Assembly (NCBI GenBank): GCA_964465945.1
Contig: CAYXMM010000003.1
Location: 62,001 to 126,000 of the forward strand
Source: JAJRPT01 sp964465945
GTDB taxonomy: Bacteria > Bacteroidota > Ignavibacteria > Kapaibacteriales > UBA2268
Length of the DNA stretch: 64,000 bases
Reading direction: 5' to 3'
Numbering within the stretch: position 1 is the first letter of the stretch; the number at the start of each line of letters is the position of its first letter. A model generated the notes under the pieces. That model ran no database searches, was not told where the DNA came from, and worked only from the letters and a program-made list of their open reading frames with translations. This document shows, one piece after another, positions 16,110 to 25,148 of the stretch. The position numbers and the translations under genes were made by a program.

Positions 16110-17231
16110 TTAAAACTCCATTATAATACTAATATTATGAGTTAACCCAGAAGCTGAAAGAAATTCTTTATTGATTGAATAATCAATATTGAATTTCATA
16201 GGTAAGTTTTCAAATGTAGGTTTGATAGAGAATCCGCCACTCCAATAATTCATTGGTAAGAAGCCAATTTTTCCTTCGTTTTGTCCATAAAGAGTTATCC
16301 CACCTCTAAGAGCAATCATTTCATAAGGAACTGCTTCAACACCTAAAACAAAACTCGGATTTTTATCATATTGATACATAACAGCATCTAAACTGACTAA
16401 AATATATCGAGTAGGAGGGACATAAATTTGTCTAATACTACCGTCTTCTTTTGACCTTGTTACATAATAATCATCGTTCAATCCAAACTCAGTGGCAATA
16501 CCTGTTCTCACGTTATAAGGTAAAAGCTCGGAAACTGCACCTTCAAAATCATATTGATTCCAAGTCATAATTGAGCCAATATTTTGAACTGAAGCACCAA
16601 AAGTGAATAAATCTAACACATCAAACTTAGTTCCTATATCGAGAGCGGCCCCTGTTGCATAAATATTAGAACCAATTAAGCTATGATTCAAATATTTCAA
16701 TGATGCACCAACACTTACAGATTCCTTTCTATAGGCAGCGGCTAAATGTAAAGAATATTGCCAATCTTGTAAATTACCAACTTTATATCCCTGAATATCA
16801 CGTTGAGCAAACTCTTGTGAATTTAAACTGTTTAATGCTATCCCAAAGCCAATTTCTTCATTTAGAGTTTGAGCATAAGCAAGAGTAGAGTGCGTTCTAC
16901 CTAATCCAAGATTTGATACAGAAGCCATTAGCATAGGTTTTGCTGGCAAAAAGGCAATCCCAGCTGGATTATAAAATATAGCAGACGGCTCATTTGCTAT
17001 TGCAGTGTAAGCACCTCCCATACTTGTCGCCCTTGCTCCAATATTACGAAGTAAATATGACTCTGCATATCCTCCGTTATTTTCTTGAGAATAAACGCTT
17101 GTAAATGAAGTAACTAAGATTAATATTGCGTAGATTAAAAGAGCAATAAAGAAAAATTTTAATTTTCTTTTAGTTCGGCTCAAATCACCAAACGAGCCAT
17201 TTTGTTCACTCATTTGATGAATATTAGACAT
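16110..17231 (-). CDS. PorV/PorQ family outer-membrane protein
   Basis: A 373-residue protein with an N-terminal hydrophobic export segment (about 26-47) and the family's typical start of the mature part: LRNIGARATSMGGAYTAIANEPSAIFYNPAGIA, given here only by region 64-97. The rest is beta-barrel sequence of the FadL-like superfamily. PorV is the outer-membrane shuttle that takes T9SS cargo from the translocon to the sortase, and PorQ is a related component; which of the paralogs this is cannot be told. The N-terminal 25 residues before the signal are unusual and the true start may be later. It starts 2 nt after a gene for a mini protein with a sorting domain. Confidence 0.75.
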   Translation of the reverse strand: MSNIHQMSEQNGSFGDLSRTKRKLKFFFIALLIYAILILVTSFTSVYSQENNGGYAESYLLRNIGARATSMGGAYTAIANEPSAIFYNPAGIAFLPAKPMLMASVSNLGLGRTHSTLAYAQTLNEEIGFGIALNSLNSQEFAQRDIQGYKVGNLQDWQYSLHLAAAYRKESVSVGASLKYLNHSLIGSNIYATGAALDIGTKFDVLDLFTFGASVQNIGSIMTWNQYDFEGAVSELLPYNVRTGIATEFGLNDDYYVTRSKEDGSIRQIYVPPTRYILVSLDAVMYQYDKNPSFVLGVEAVPYEMIALRGGITLYGQNEGKIGFLPMNYWSGGFSIKPTFENLPMKFNIDYSINKEFLSASGLTHNISIIMEF

Positions 17232-17233
17232 TG

Positions 17234-17647
17234 CTATCTCCGAATTGTAAATTTATAAGGGTGCCGGAAGCCATTACCTTGTAGAATAACGAAATATATT
17301 CCATTTGGTAGCATTGAAGCATTAAAATCGTATGTAAGTTCTTTTTCAACAGGTGCTTTCCCACTATATATTGTTTTAACTGGCTTTGCAAGCATATTGT
17401 AAACTTCAAGTTTGATTTCAGATTCCTCTGACATACTTAATTTTACATAAAATTGCTCACCATCATTATAAACACTAACAATTTTGTTTTTTATATCAAA
17501 TGTATCAGAAGGTTGTTCTGATTTCATCCTACTTCTTTGAATATCAATTTTTGTGCCATCATTAGCATTTGAATTGACATTCTGTTGAGCAAAAACATTT
17601 ATTGCTATTGCAAATAATAAAATTATATATGTGAGTGTTTTATTCAT
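17234..17647 (-). CDS. Small secreted protein with T9SS type A sorting domain
   Basis: A 137-residue protein: signal peptide (cleavage after VFAQ region), about 35 residues of polar linker, and a C-terminal domain of about 80 residues with the T9SS type A pattern (EIKLEVYNMLAKPVKTIY, LPNGIYFVILQ, ending KFTIRR). Almost nothing but the sorting domain is left, so it may be an adaptor or an attached peptide rather than an enzyme. The start at 17647 overlaps the upstream gene's stop by 8 nt (ATGAATAA), indicating coupling. Confidence 0.78.
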   Translation of the reverse strand: MNKTLTYIILLFAIAINVFAQQNVNSNANDGTKIDIQRSRMKSEQPSDTFDIKNKIVSVYNDGEQFYVKLSMSEESEIKLEVYNMLAKPVKTIYSGKAPVEKELTYDFNASMLPNGIYFVILQGNGFRHPYKFTIRR

Positions 17648-19214
17648 TGTCCTTAGAATTATCAACGTTAAATTTTTTATTTAGTTTCGATAAAAGTTCA
17701 TTATTATCAGAAATATTATTTAAGTTGTTTTCAATATTTTCATCATTTTCAGAATTATCATCTTCTCTAAGTTCTTGTTTATCATTGCTATTACTTTCTT
17801 TTTCATTTTTTCTTTTTTGGTTAGCAATGTCAATTAATTGTTTTTGTTTAATCCTATTTTTTTCTTCTGCCAATCTTAAAGCAAGATTCACATCTGGCGA
17901 ATTTGATTCAATTTTTATATCATTATCGGAGCCATACTCTTTTTCTTTAGATTGCGCTTCTACCTTTTTCTCATCTTCTTCAATTCGTTTCAGTGGTATG
18001 AAATTAGTTAAAAACTTCTCAAGTTGTTCCTTGTTTGTAATTTCTTTAACGTTTTTGGTTGCTTTTACTTTAAATTGTTGAATATTATCCTTTTTTGGAG
18101 TTGTAGGACTTTGACCATATTTCTTTTTAAGTATATTTGGTTTTTCATCAGTTTCATTTTTTGTAATACCAAGTTCTTCATTAACTCGCTGCTGGTCTTC
18201 AATCTTATACTTCTGTTTCATTCTCGCTTGGCGAATTTCTTCTTGAAACATATTACTACTCATATTTTTGAACTCTTGGATTTTGCTTTTCTTCCACTTA
18301 TTATACACATAATAAAGCATAAATGCACTTAAAAGAAGTATAATAATTGTGAAAATAACATACCCATCGCTAAAACCAAGTAACTCGCTAACAGATTTTC
18401 CTTCTGAATCTGCTAAAAAAGTATTACTCGCTTTTTCATCAGTAATTGTTGTGTCAAGCCCTTCTTTATTATTTGCTTGGTCATTTGAATAATAATACTC
18501 TGGAACTACTAAATCTTCAGGATTTCCTGAATAAGCATAAGAAGGGTAACCTGCTAACTTAGTAATACTCCGAAAAATGCTATCATTCTTATTTGCATCT
18601 TCTGTAAATCCTTTCCATTTGAATATTTCCGCAAGTCCAGCATAAATATCTTCAATTGTAGAGCTATCGCGATTTGCTTCAAAAAGATGCTTAGCACCTT
18701 CAATAATATTACCATCTTTAAGTTGAAGTAACCCAAGTATGGCCTTCGCATCGGCTATTTTACCATCAGCAATAGTCAAAAGCAATTCTTTCGCTTGCTC
18801 CGAACTACCAGATTCCAATGCTAAAAGTGCCTCACGATAAGTATCTTCCTCCTTATCAATATTTTCCCATGAAAATCCTTCGACAATAATTGAATTAGAA
18901 AATGGAAGTGGAATTGCAGTATATCCGCGATTTGTAGTAAATTCTATTTGAACTTTGACCTTCTTTTCTACAAGAGTAACAGTAACAAACCTAACAATTC
19001 CTGTCCCAGAAACTTGTGAATACCTATTAACAAATTCGCCATCTTCAAGATATAAAAAAACATTCTTCTTATCTCGATTAAGTTCCGACTTATAAGTAGG
19101 AATAGTATTAAAATAAAGATTAACTCTATTTTTAGGATTAATAATTACCCGCTCTAATTTGGCGTTCAAATTATAAGTTAAAGCAAATAATATGGTTATA
19201 ATTAATAGTTTCAT
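17640..19214 (-). CDS. Membrane-anchored periplasmic/cytoplasmic protein with TPR-like region
   Basis: A 524-residue protein not recognised as a named family. Residues 1-18 are a signal peptide, 20-115 are beta-rich and resemble an AMIN-like domain, and 120-215 form short TPR-like helices (ALLALESGSSEQAKELL). One transmembrane helix at 284-305 is followed by a long charged, coiled-coil-prone C-terminal part rich in Glu, Lys and Asn. Topology would put the first part in the periplasm and the tail in the cytoplasm, a shape suited to linking envelope and cytosol. It overlaps the genes on both sides by 4 and 8 nt. Confidence 0.7.
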   Translation of the reverse strand: MKLLIITILFALTYNLNAKLERVIINPKNRVNLYFNTIPTYKSELNRDKKNVFLYLEDGEFVNRYSQVSGTGIVRFVTVTLVEKKVKVQIEFTTNRGYTAIPLPFSNSIIVEGFSWENIDKEEDTYREALLALESGSSEQAKELLLTIADGKIADAKAILGLLQLKDGNIIEGAKHLFEANRDSSTIEDIYAGLAEIFKWKGFTEDANKNDSIFRSITKLAGYPSYAYSGNPEDLVVPEYYYSNDQANNKEGLDTTITDEKASNTFLADSEGKSVSELLGFSDGYVIFTIIILLLSAFMLYYVYNKWKKSKIQEFKNMSSNMFQEEIRQARMKQKYKIEDQQRVNEELGITKNETDEKPNILKKKYGQSPTTPKKDNIQQFKVKATKNVKEITNKEQLEKFLTNFIPLKRIEEDEKKVEAQSKEKEYGSDNDIKIESNSPDVNLALRLAEEKNRIKQKQLIDIANQKRKNEKESNSNDKQELREDDNSENDENIENNLNNISDNNELLSKLNKKFNVDNSKDNE

Positions 19215-20500
19215 TTAATTTTCAAAGCAAAAGTCGTTCCTATTTTTTTATCATTAATTACTTCAATTTCAAAATTATTTGAATTTACAATATTAATAAT
19301 CGCTTTTAATTTTAAAAACGCTGATTCTTTAAGCTCTTCAACCTTAGTATTATATAAAATTTTCTCAAAATCAGAATTTGTGAAAACTGCACTATCTAAA
19401 TAAAATTTAATTATAATTTTATTCTGACGTTTCTGAGTTGATAGCATTAAATTCCCTGATTCAGGCATTAAATCAGTTGAAAGCAAAATTATAAGCGTAA
19501 TTATATTTTCTAAACTTTTATAATCACAACTTAATGAATAATTTTTTAGTAAGTTCATCGAGAACTCAACGCCCTCTCTATGCAGGTAGTTTGTTGTAAG
19601 AAACTTTATATCTTGAATTAAATCATTCAAACGAAATTCACTTCCTGCGAAATCTTCTAAAATTAGATTCTCAAATTTACTCTTTAATGTTCTGATATAT
19701 TTAATATTACTATTTACAATTTCTAATCTTTTTTTACTATCGCCTATTCCTTTATCTAATAAATCTATATTAGATTCAATAATTTGAATTGGTAAATCAA
19801 ATTCACTTAAAGCAATTCTGATTAAATCTGTGTTATTATTAAAATTTTGGATAGTTTTTGAATCTATTAAATTTTCGCTTTTTTGCTCGTCTTCCGTTAA
19901 TTTATCAAAATTAAAGCTGATACTTTGTAAAAATTGTTTTAAATTTAACTTGTAATTTTCATTAAATTCAACTGCTTCATAACCTATTTTACCAAAAAAT
20001 AGAATTGCATTATTATCTATCTTACTAAAAGCGAACACATTATTTATAGTCTGTTCTTCTGAAGAGTCAATCAATGAAGGTGCTATTTTAACATCATCAT
20101 TAGATAATACCCATTCTAATACTCCATTTTCCTCAAGTTCGTTTATTTCATCAAGTAGTTTGCTATTTTTCTTACTTATTTCAGTGAAAGTAAGTTGTTT
20201 TTTTTGTTGTAAATCATAAAACACCCATTCTAAAAATAATTTAGAATTTTCAAGAGTTTTATTCGCTAAATCAATTAAATCTAGCTTATTCTTAGCATTG
20301 ATTAGAATATCAATATTTTCAATTAGAATATTCTGCTTTTCACTTAGATTACTATTCTCAGTTAATATTACATTTGCGGACTTCTTTAAGTTTTCAATCT
20401 CTTTTTGAAGTAATTGAATAGAAATTTCCAACGATGAAATATACTCATCTTTACTTAAACTTGGAATTTCATCAATATTTTCTTCTAAATTAAAATTCAT
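19211..20500 (-). CDS. Degenerate histidine-kinase-like protein
   Basis: A 429-residue soluble protein: a coiled-coil N-terminus (about 15-70), a GAF-like middle, and a C-terminal half laid out like a histidine kinase. The segment IRIALSEFDLPIQIIESNIDLL follows the dimerisation helix but has no phosphoacceptor histidine. The following part resembles a HATPase domain (FRLNDLIQDIKFL, CDYKSLENIITLII, and a final KIGTTFALKIK) yet lacks the N-box Asn and glycine-rich motifs. It is likely a pseudokinase scaffold. The start at 20500 (ATG) is preferred to the TTG three codons upstream. First gene of the 20.5-16.1 kb operon. Confidence 0.6.
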   Translation of the reverse strand: MNFNLEENIDEIPSLSKDEYISSLEISIQLLQKEIENLKKSANVILTENSNLSEKQNILIENIDILINAKNKLDLIDLANKTLENSKLFLEWVFYDLQQKKQLTFTEISKKNSKLLDEINELEENGVLEWVLSNDDVKIAPSLIDSSEEQTINNVFAFSKIDNNAILFFGKIGYEAVEFNENYKLNLKQFLQSISFNFDKLTEDEQKSENLIDSKTIQNFNNNTDLIRIALSEFDLPIQIIESNIDLLDKGIGDSKKRLEIVNSNIKYIRTLKSKFENLILEDFAGSEFRLNDLIQDIKFLTTNYLHREGVEFSMNLLKNYSLSCDYKSLENIITLIILLSTDLMPESGNLMLSTQKRQNKIIIKFYLDSAVFTNSDFEKILYNTKVEELKESAFLKLKAIINIVNSNNFEIEVINDKKIGTTFALKIK

Positions 20501-20509
20501 TTTTCTCAA

Positions 20510-21060
20510 AAAATTTGAATATTCAAATACAAAAATAGTAATAATTGCAAAACTATGTATAATCTAAGTAAAAAGAAATTTGTATAATTCAACGATTTTC
20601 AGAAAAATAATTTAAAAAGAAGTTACAGCATACAACTAAATAACAGAAAAACACTAAGAAAAAATCATCAAAAAGTTTTCAACAAAATGTATTATGAAAC
20701 TTTTTTATTGAAATATAATAAAAATATAATGTATAATACAACATAAATGATTTAAAATAATTATAACTACAATAATAACATATATATATATGATTATTAA
20801 TTTTGATTTTATTGTAAATATTATAAATTTAAAATATTTTACATTTATTCCTTTATTTGTATATATAACAAGAGCTTATAAAAATATTATCAGTCTTCGC
20901 TTAATTATTAGAAACTAAGTAAAATTTATAACTATTTTACAAAAAATTAGAGAAAATTAATTTTTCTCTTGCATATAATTAAAAAATCTCTTACGTTTGC
21001 TTTATAAATTTTTACAAAGCAGCATAAAGTGGTAATCCTCCTCGGATTCCCCAAAAAGTA
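20510..21060. other. AT-rich intergenic region between divergent operons
   Basis: About 550 bases without a supportable gene, strongly A+T-rich with a short TA run near 20780. It separates the minus-strand operon from ftsQ and must hold both promoters. No riboswitch or RNA fold was recognised. A small hairpin lies just before ftsQ at 21031-21051. Confidence 0.5.
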
Positions 21061-21768
21061 ATGAAAAAAATTAGATTAATATCATTCGTGGTAGTTTCAC
21101 TCCTCGTATTTGGTATTTTAGTATTTGCTTCAGGTCAAAAAGATGGCGAAGTGAAGATTAAAAGTATTAAAATCGAAGGAAATAACTATTTGTCATCTTC
21201 TGAAGTTTCTGACATTATTAAAAATGATGTTATAAATTTTAGCAAAGACAGCATTGATATTATTAAAGTTAAAGATAAAATTCAGAAAAACCAGTACATT
21301 AAATCTTCTAACCTTGTTTTTGATGATGAAAATTTAATCGTAAGAATACAAGAAAGAGCTCCTATTGCATATTATATCCAAAATGACGAAACAAAGTTCA
21401 TTTCTAACGATTTCAAAATAATGGACTATCGTAAAATTCCTGCTCATCTTGATTTGCCAATTCTTCATTTAAGCAATTTCAAGAAACTAAGCCAACTTAA
21501 TAATTTGAATAAACTTTTTGATTTTTTCCATAATGAAAATGTTAGCTTTCTTAAATCTCATATTTCTGAAATATTTTATAACACAAGTTCAAGCGAAGTT
21601 GAATTTATTTTAACTGAAAATGCTATTAAAGTTAAACTTGGGTATTATAAAAACTGGGAAAAGAATGTTAGAAAACTCGAAGATTATTGGCTGACAATTT
21701 CACTAAATGAAAGAAACAACATTAGTTTAATTGATCTTCGTTGGGATAAAAGAATAGTAGTTTCATAA
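21061..21768 (+). CDS. ftsQ: Cell division protein FtsQ/DivIB
   Basis: A 235-residue bitopic membrane protein of the divisome: short cytoplasmic start, one transmembrane helix (about 5-24), then a POTRA domain (about 30-100, VKIKSIKIEGNNYLSSSEV ... NLIVRIQERAPIAYYI) and a C-terminal beta domain. It links early and late divisome proteins in the periplasm. The call rests on the POTRA domain and on the ftsA-ftsZ genes directly behind it. No Shine-Dalgarno is seen; a small hairpin sits before the start. Confidence 0.88.
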   Translation: MKKIRLISFVVVSLLVFGILVFASGQKDGEVKIKSIKIEGNNYLSSSEVSDIIKNDVINFSKDSIDIIKVKDKIQKNQYIKSSNLVFDDENLIVRIQERAPIAYYIQNDETKFISNDFKIMDYRKIPAHLDLPILHLSNFKKLSQLNNLNKLFDFFHNENVSFLKSHISEIFYNTSSSEVEFILTENAIKVKLGYYKNWEKNVRKLEDYWLTISLNERNNISLIDLRWDKRIVVS

Positions 21769-21781
21769 ATTTAAAGTTAAT

Positions 21782-23188
21782 ATGAAAAAGCAAATTACAG
21801 TTGGATTGGATGTCGGCACAAGTAAAGTTTGTGCTTTGGTTGCTTCTATCGCTGATGACGGAGGACTTGAGGTTCTTGGTATTGGCATCACTGAAAGCGA
21901 GGGGCTGAATAGAGGAGTTGTTGTAAATATTGATAAAACTGTAAAAACTATTAAAAAAGCGATTGACCAAGCAGAGCAACAATCTGGCGTTAAAATTAAC
22001 GAAGTCGTTGTTGGGATTGCTGGTGACCATATCGAAGCAATTCAAACTCGGGCGATTGTTGGTATCTCCAACCCTAATCAAGAAGTTCAACAATCTGACG
22101 TAGATAGACTTCTGATAAATGCAAGAAATATTAAAATTCCTGCTGAAAGACAAATAATTCACATTTTACCACAAGAATTTATAATTGATGGACAAGATGG
22201 AATAACTGACCCAATAGGTATGTCTGGCGTTAGGATGGAAGCAGATGTTCATATTATAACTGGATTAAATACTGCTATTAAAAATATTCAAACTTGCGTA
22301 GAGCGTGCTGGTATCAAAGTACAACAAGTTGTTTTAGAACCTTTTGCCTCTAGTAGAGCAATACTAACTCAAGAAGAAAAAGAAGTTGGAATTGCCTTAA
22401 TTGATATTGGTGGAGGAACTACTGATATTGCTGTTTTTGAAGAAAATATCATACGATTTACTTCTGTTTTCGGTATTGCTGGAAAGCACGTTACCGATGA
22501 TGTTAGAAAATGTCTTGGAATTATTGCAAATCAAGCCGAAAGAGTAAAAAGGGAATATGGAAACTGCTTTGAAGCAGGAATTATGAGAGATGAAATTTTT
22601 ATGATACCAGGTATTTCTGGCAGACCTCCAATGGAAGTCTCTAAAGTTGACTTATGTAAAATCATTGAACCAAGAATGGAAGAAATTTTTGAATTTGCTT
22701 TTAGCGAATTAAATAGATCCGGCTTCATTGATAGATTAGGTGCAGGAATAGTTGTTACTGGTGGTGCTTGTCTTTTAAATGGAACTGAAGAGTTAGCAAG
22801 AAAAGTTTTTGGAATGCCTGTAAAATTAGGTATTCCAACAGGAATTTCTTACTCTGGCTTAGCTCCAGAAGTTGAAAGCCCTGTTTACTCTACTTCTGTC
22901 GGGCTTGCCTTATATGGGTTAGATTCAGAAAATACTAATACAAGATTTTCAGAAGAAAAAAGCGTTGAAACTGAAACAAGCAATAAAATTGAAAATGTTG
23001 AAATTGAGAAAAAAGAAAGAAGATTATTCAAAAAATCTGAGAAAGTTGAAAGGTTTGAGAAAGTAGAAGAAAAAAAAGTTGTTGAAAAGCAAGTAGAAAA
23101 TAAAAGTGAAGAGGAAACTGAAGAAGAGAAATCAAGTAACAAGGTTTCTTTAGTTTCTAAAATAAAAGGAATATTAGAACAATTATAA
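21782..23188 (+). CDS. ftsA: Cell division protein FtsA
   Basis: A 468-residue actin-like ATPase that tethers FtsZ filaments to the membrane. Visible are phosphate-1 VGLDVGTSKVCALV (residues 6-19), the SHS2 domain 1C region, phosphate-2 ALIDIGGGTTDIAVF (about 206-220) and the adenosine motif GAGIVVTGGACLLNG. The C-terminus has a long Glu/Lys-rich linker and ends in VSKIKGILEQL-like amphipathic helix, which is the membrane-targeting element. Normal context between ftsQ and ftsZ. Confidence 0.97.
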   Translation: MKKQITVGLDVGTSKVCALVASIADDGGLEVLGIGITESEGLNRGVVVNIDKTVKTIKKAIDQAEQQSGVKINEVVVGIAGDHIEAIQTRAIVGISNPNQEVQQSDVDRLLINARNIKIPAERQIIHILPQEFIIDGQDGITDPIGMSGVRMEADVHIITGLNTAIKNIQTCVERAGIKVQQVVLEPFASSRAILTQEEKEVGIALIDIGGGTTDIAVFEENIIRFTSVFGIAGKHVTDDVRKCLGIIANQAERVKREYGNCFEAGIMRDEIFMIPGISGRPPMEVSKVDLCKIIEPRMEEIFEFAFSELNRSGFIDRLGAGIVVTGGACLLNGTEELARKVFGMPVKLGIPTGISYSGLAPEVESPVYSTSVGLALYGLDSENTNTRFSEEKSVETETSNKIENVEIEKKERRLFKKSEKVERFEKVEEKKVVEKQVENKSEEETEEEKSSNKVSLVSKIKGILEQL

Positions 23189-23202
23189 TTTATGGAGTAT
23201 TT

Positions 23203-24423
23203 ATGATTTCTTTGGATACTAATTATAAAAACCCATCCGGTGCAGTAATTAAAGTTATTGGAGTCGGAGGAAGCGGTGGAAACGCTATTAATAGTATGAT
23301 TGAAAAAGGTCTTACTGGAGTTGAATTTATTGCCGCAAACACAGATAAACAAGCACTTGATAGTAACTTAGCGCAAGTTAAAATTCAACTTGGCAAGGAT
23401 ACAACAAGGGGATTAGGTGCTGGTGCAAATCCAGAAGTGGGTAAGGCATCGATTGAAGAAAGTATCGAAGAAGTCAAAGCGTGCTTAAAAGGCGCAGATA
23501 TGGTTTTTGTTACTTGTGGTATGGGTGGTGGAACTGGTACAGGCGCTGCTCCTTATATTGCAAAAGCAGCGTTAGAATTAAATGTCCTTGTTGTTGGCAT
23601 TGTTACCAAGCCATTCAAATTTGAAGGTAAAGTTAGAAACAACATTGCAGACGAATGGATTGAAGAATTTAAAAAATATGTTGATGCATTAATTGTTATC
23701 CAAAATCAAAGAGTTTTAGAAATTATTGATAAAAATACTGGATTTAAAGAGGCATTTTTAAAAGTTGATGAAGTTCTATACGACGCTACTCGTGGTATTT
23801 CTGATATTATTAACTCAAATGGCTATCTAAATGTTGATTTTGCGGATGTTAGAACTGTGATGAAAGGTGGTGGAGACGCAATTATGGGTATTGGCGTGGC
23901 GACTGGCGAAAACAGAGCCAAAGAAGCAACTCAAAAAGCATTAAACTATCCTTTATTAAATGGTGTTTCAATCGCAGGTGCTAAAGGTATCCTTGTTAAT
24001 GTAACTGGCGGAAAATCAATGGGGATGCTTGAAATCTCTGAAGCTGTTGAATTAGTAAACGAAGCAGCAGGTGAAGATGGGAACTTAATACAAGGTATTA
24101 ACTATAAAGATGATATGGACGATGAAATTATGGTTACTATTGTTGCGACTGGATTTAATAATAATGAGAAAATTATTGTTGCTCCTTTTGAAGAAGAAGC
24201 TGAATTTACATTGCCAAGTATTAAAAAAGAACAACTACCTTCAAGAGCGCCAGTTGGTCCTAATGATTTAAAAAAATATGATACACCTCCTGCAATTAGA
24301 AATAGAGTGAATTTAGGCGAGTCAAACACTGCAAGAATAAACAAACTTTATAACAATAAATTTGACCCTAACGAAAAAGCAGTTCAACAAACTCCTACTT
24401 TCATTAGACGAATGATGGATTAA
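23203..24423 (+). CDS. ftsZ: Cell division protein FtsZ
   Basis: A 406-residue tubulin-like GTPase that forms the Z ring. It has the nucleotide-binding VGGSGGNAIN, the tubulin signature GGGTGTG (residues 108-114), and the T7 loop region NVDFADVRTVM that completes the GTPase site of the next subunit. A Pro-rich linker leads to the conserved C-terminal tail TPTFIRRMMD, which binds FtsA. A GGAG ribosome site precedes the start. A terminator follows immediately. Confidence 0.98.
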   Translation: MISLDTNYKNPSGAVIKVIGVGGSGGNAINSMIEKGLTGVEFIAANTDKQALDSNLAQVKIQLGKDTTRGLGAGANPEVGKASIEESIEEVKACLKGADMVFVTCGMGGGTGTGAAPYIAKAALELNVLVVGIVTKPFKFEGKVRNNIADEWIEEFKKYVDALIVIQNQRVLEIIDKNTGFKEAFLKVDEVLYDATRGISDIINSNGYLNVDFADVRTVMKGGGDAIMGIGVATGENRAKEATQKALNYPLLNGVSIAGAKGILVNVTGGKSMGMLEISEAVELVNEAAGEDGNLIQGINYKDDMDDEIMVTIVATGFNNNEKIIVAPFEEEAEFTLPSIKKEQLPSRAPVGPNDLKKYDTPPAIRNRVNLGESNTARINKLYNNKFDPNEKAVQQTPTFIRRMMD

Positions 24424-24475
24424 TTAAATAAATTGGAAATTTAAAATTAGAAATTATTAAAGATCATTATACATG

Positions 24476-24497
24476 CCCGCCACAAGCGGGTTTTTTT
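24476..24497 (+). terminator. Rho-independent terminator after ftsZ
   Basis: CCCGC, loop CACAA, GCGGG, then seven T. It ends the ftsQAZ transcript and shows that the upstream ATG at 24473, which would read through it, is not the start of the next gene. Confidence 0.85.
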
Positions 24498-24514
24498 ACA
24501 AAAAAGAGGTTTTT

Positions 24515-25090
24515 ATGAAATACATATTATTATTAGTAGTATTTTCTGCTTCAACTTTATTATCTCAATCTGATGATAACTTTGCTAAGCATACTGCTGG
24601 GCTAATTGGCTCATATAGTATTTTCCTTGGTGATTATGGAGCAACTTACAATAATGCGCCAGGAATTGGATTAAGTTATGAATATAGAAGTGTTAGAGAG
24701 TTTTCTTTTGGAGGACAAGTTTCCTTTCAAAGATGGGGAGACGTGAGAAATGGTAATGCACAATTCCCTTATAATCAATATCTTGACGATTTCAAATTTG
24801 CTGGATTTGCAAAAGCGTTTATTGATGCCCCAGAAGGCTATGATGCTTATTTCGGGCTCGGGCTATCTTACAACTCAATTGATTTCATCAATGACAAAGA
24901 TCAAGGTAACAACAAATACTTACGTTACTCAAGTAATGATGGAGTTTTGGGTATTGATGGCTTTTTTGGAGCAAACACTGCTGTTTATGAAAAAATTAAA
25001 GTCGGAGCAAAAGCAAATCTTGGTTGGTTGAATATGCAAAATTCTGCATTCTATGTCTCATTAGAAATTGGTGTTTTCTATGGATTTTAA
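24515..25090 (+). CDS. Small outer-membrane beta-barrel protein
   Basis: A 191-residue protein with a signal peptide (MKYILLLVVFSASTLLSQ) and alternating-strand sequence rich in Gly and aromatic residues that ends in FYGF, the aromatic C-terminus usual for outer-membrane barrels. It probably has 8 strands. Function cannot be told. The start at 24515 has an AAGAGG ribosome site and lies after the ftsZ terminator. A strong bidirectional terminator follows. Confidence 0.75.
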   Translation: MKYILLLVVFSASTLLSQSDDNFAKHTAGLIGSYSIFLGDYGATYNNAPGIGLSYEYRSVREFSFGGQVSFQRWGDVRNGNAQFPYNQYLDDFKFAGFAKAFIDAPEGYDAYFGLGLSYNSIDFINDKDQGNNKYLRYSSNDGVLGIDGFFGANTAVYEKIKVGAKANLGWLNMQNSAFYVSLEIGVFYGF

Positions 25091-25096
25091 ATAAAA

Positions 25097-25130
25097 AAAA
25101 TGGGACATAATATTGTGTCCCATTTTAGTT
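25097..25130. terminator. Bidirectional terminator between the barrel gene and rpsA
   Basis: AAAATGGGACA and TGTCCCATTTT form a hairpin with A- and T-runs, placed between convergent genes. Confidence 0.85.
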
Positions 25131-25148
25131 TAAATCTATTTTAAATAA

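Noticed and set aside
17635..18332. Long plus-strand frames rich in Ser, Leu and Phe opposite the 17640 gene
   Set aside because: Their composition is the mirror of the Glu/Lys/Asn-rich coiled tail on the minus strand.
20510..21060. Riboswitch or small RNA before ftsQ
   Set aside because: No recognisable conserved core or multi-stem fold was found by eye, only AT-rich sequence and one small hairpin.
24473..24514. Earlier ATG for the small barrel protein
   Set aside because: It reads through the ftsZ terminator hairpin and has no ribosome site; the ATG at 24515 starts a proper signal peptide.
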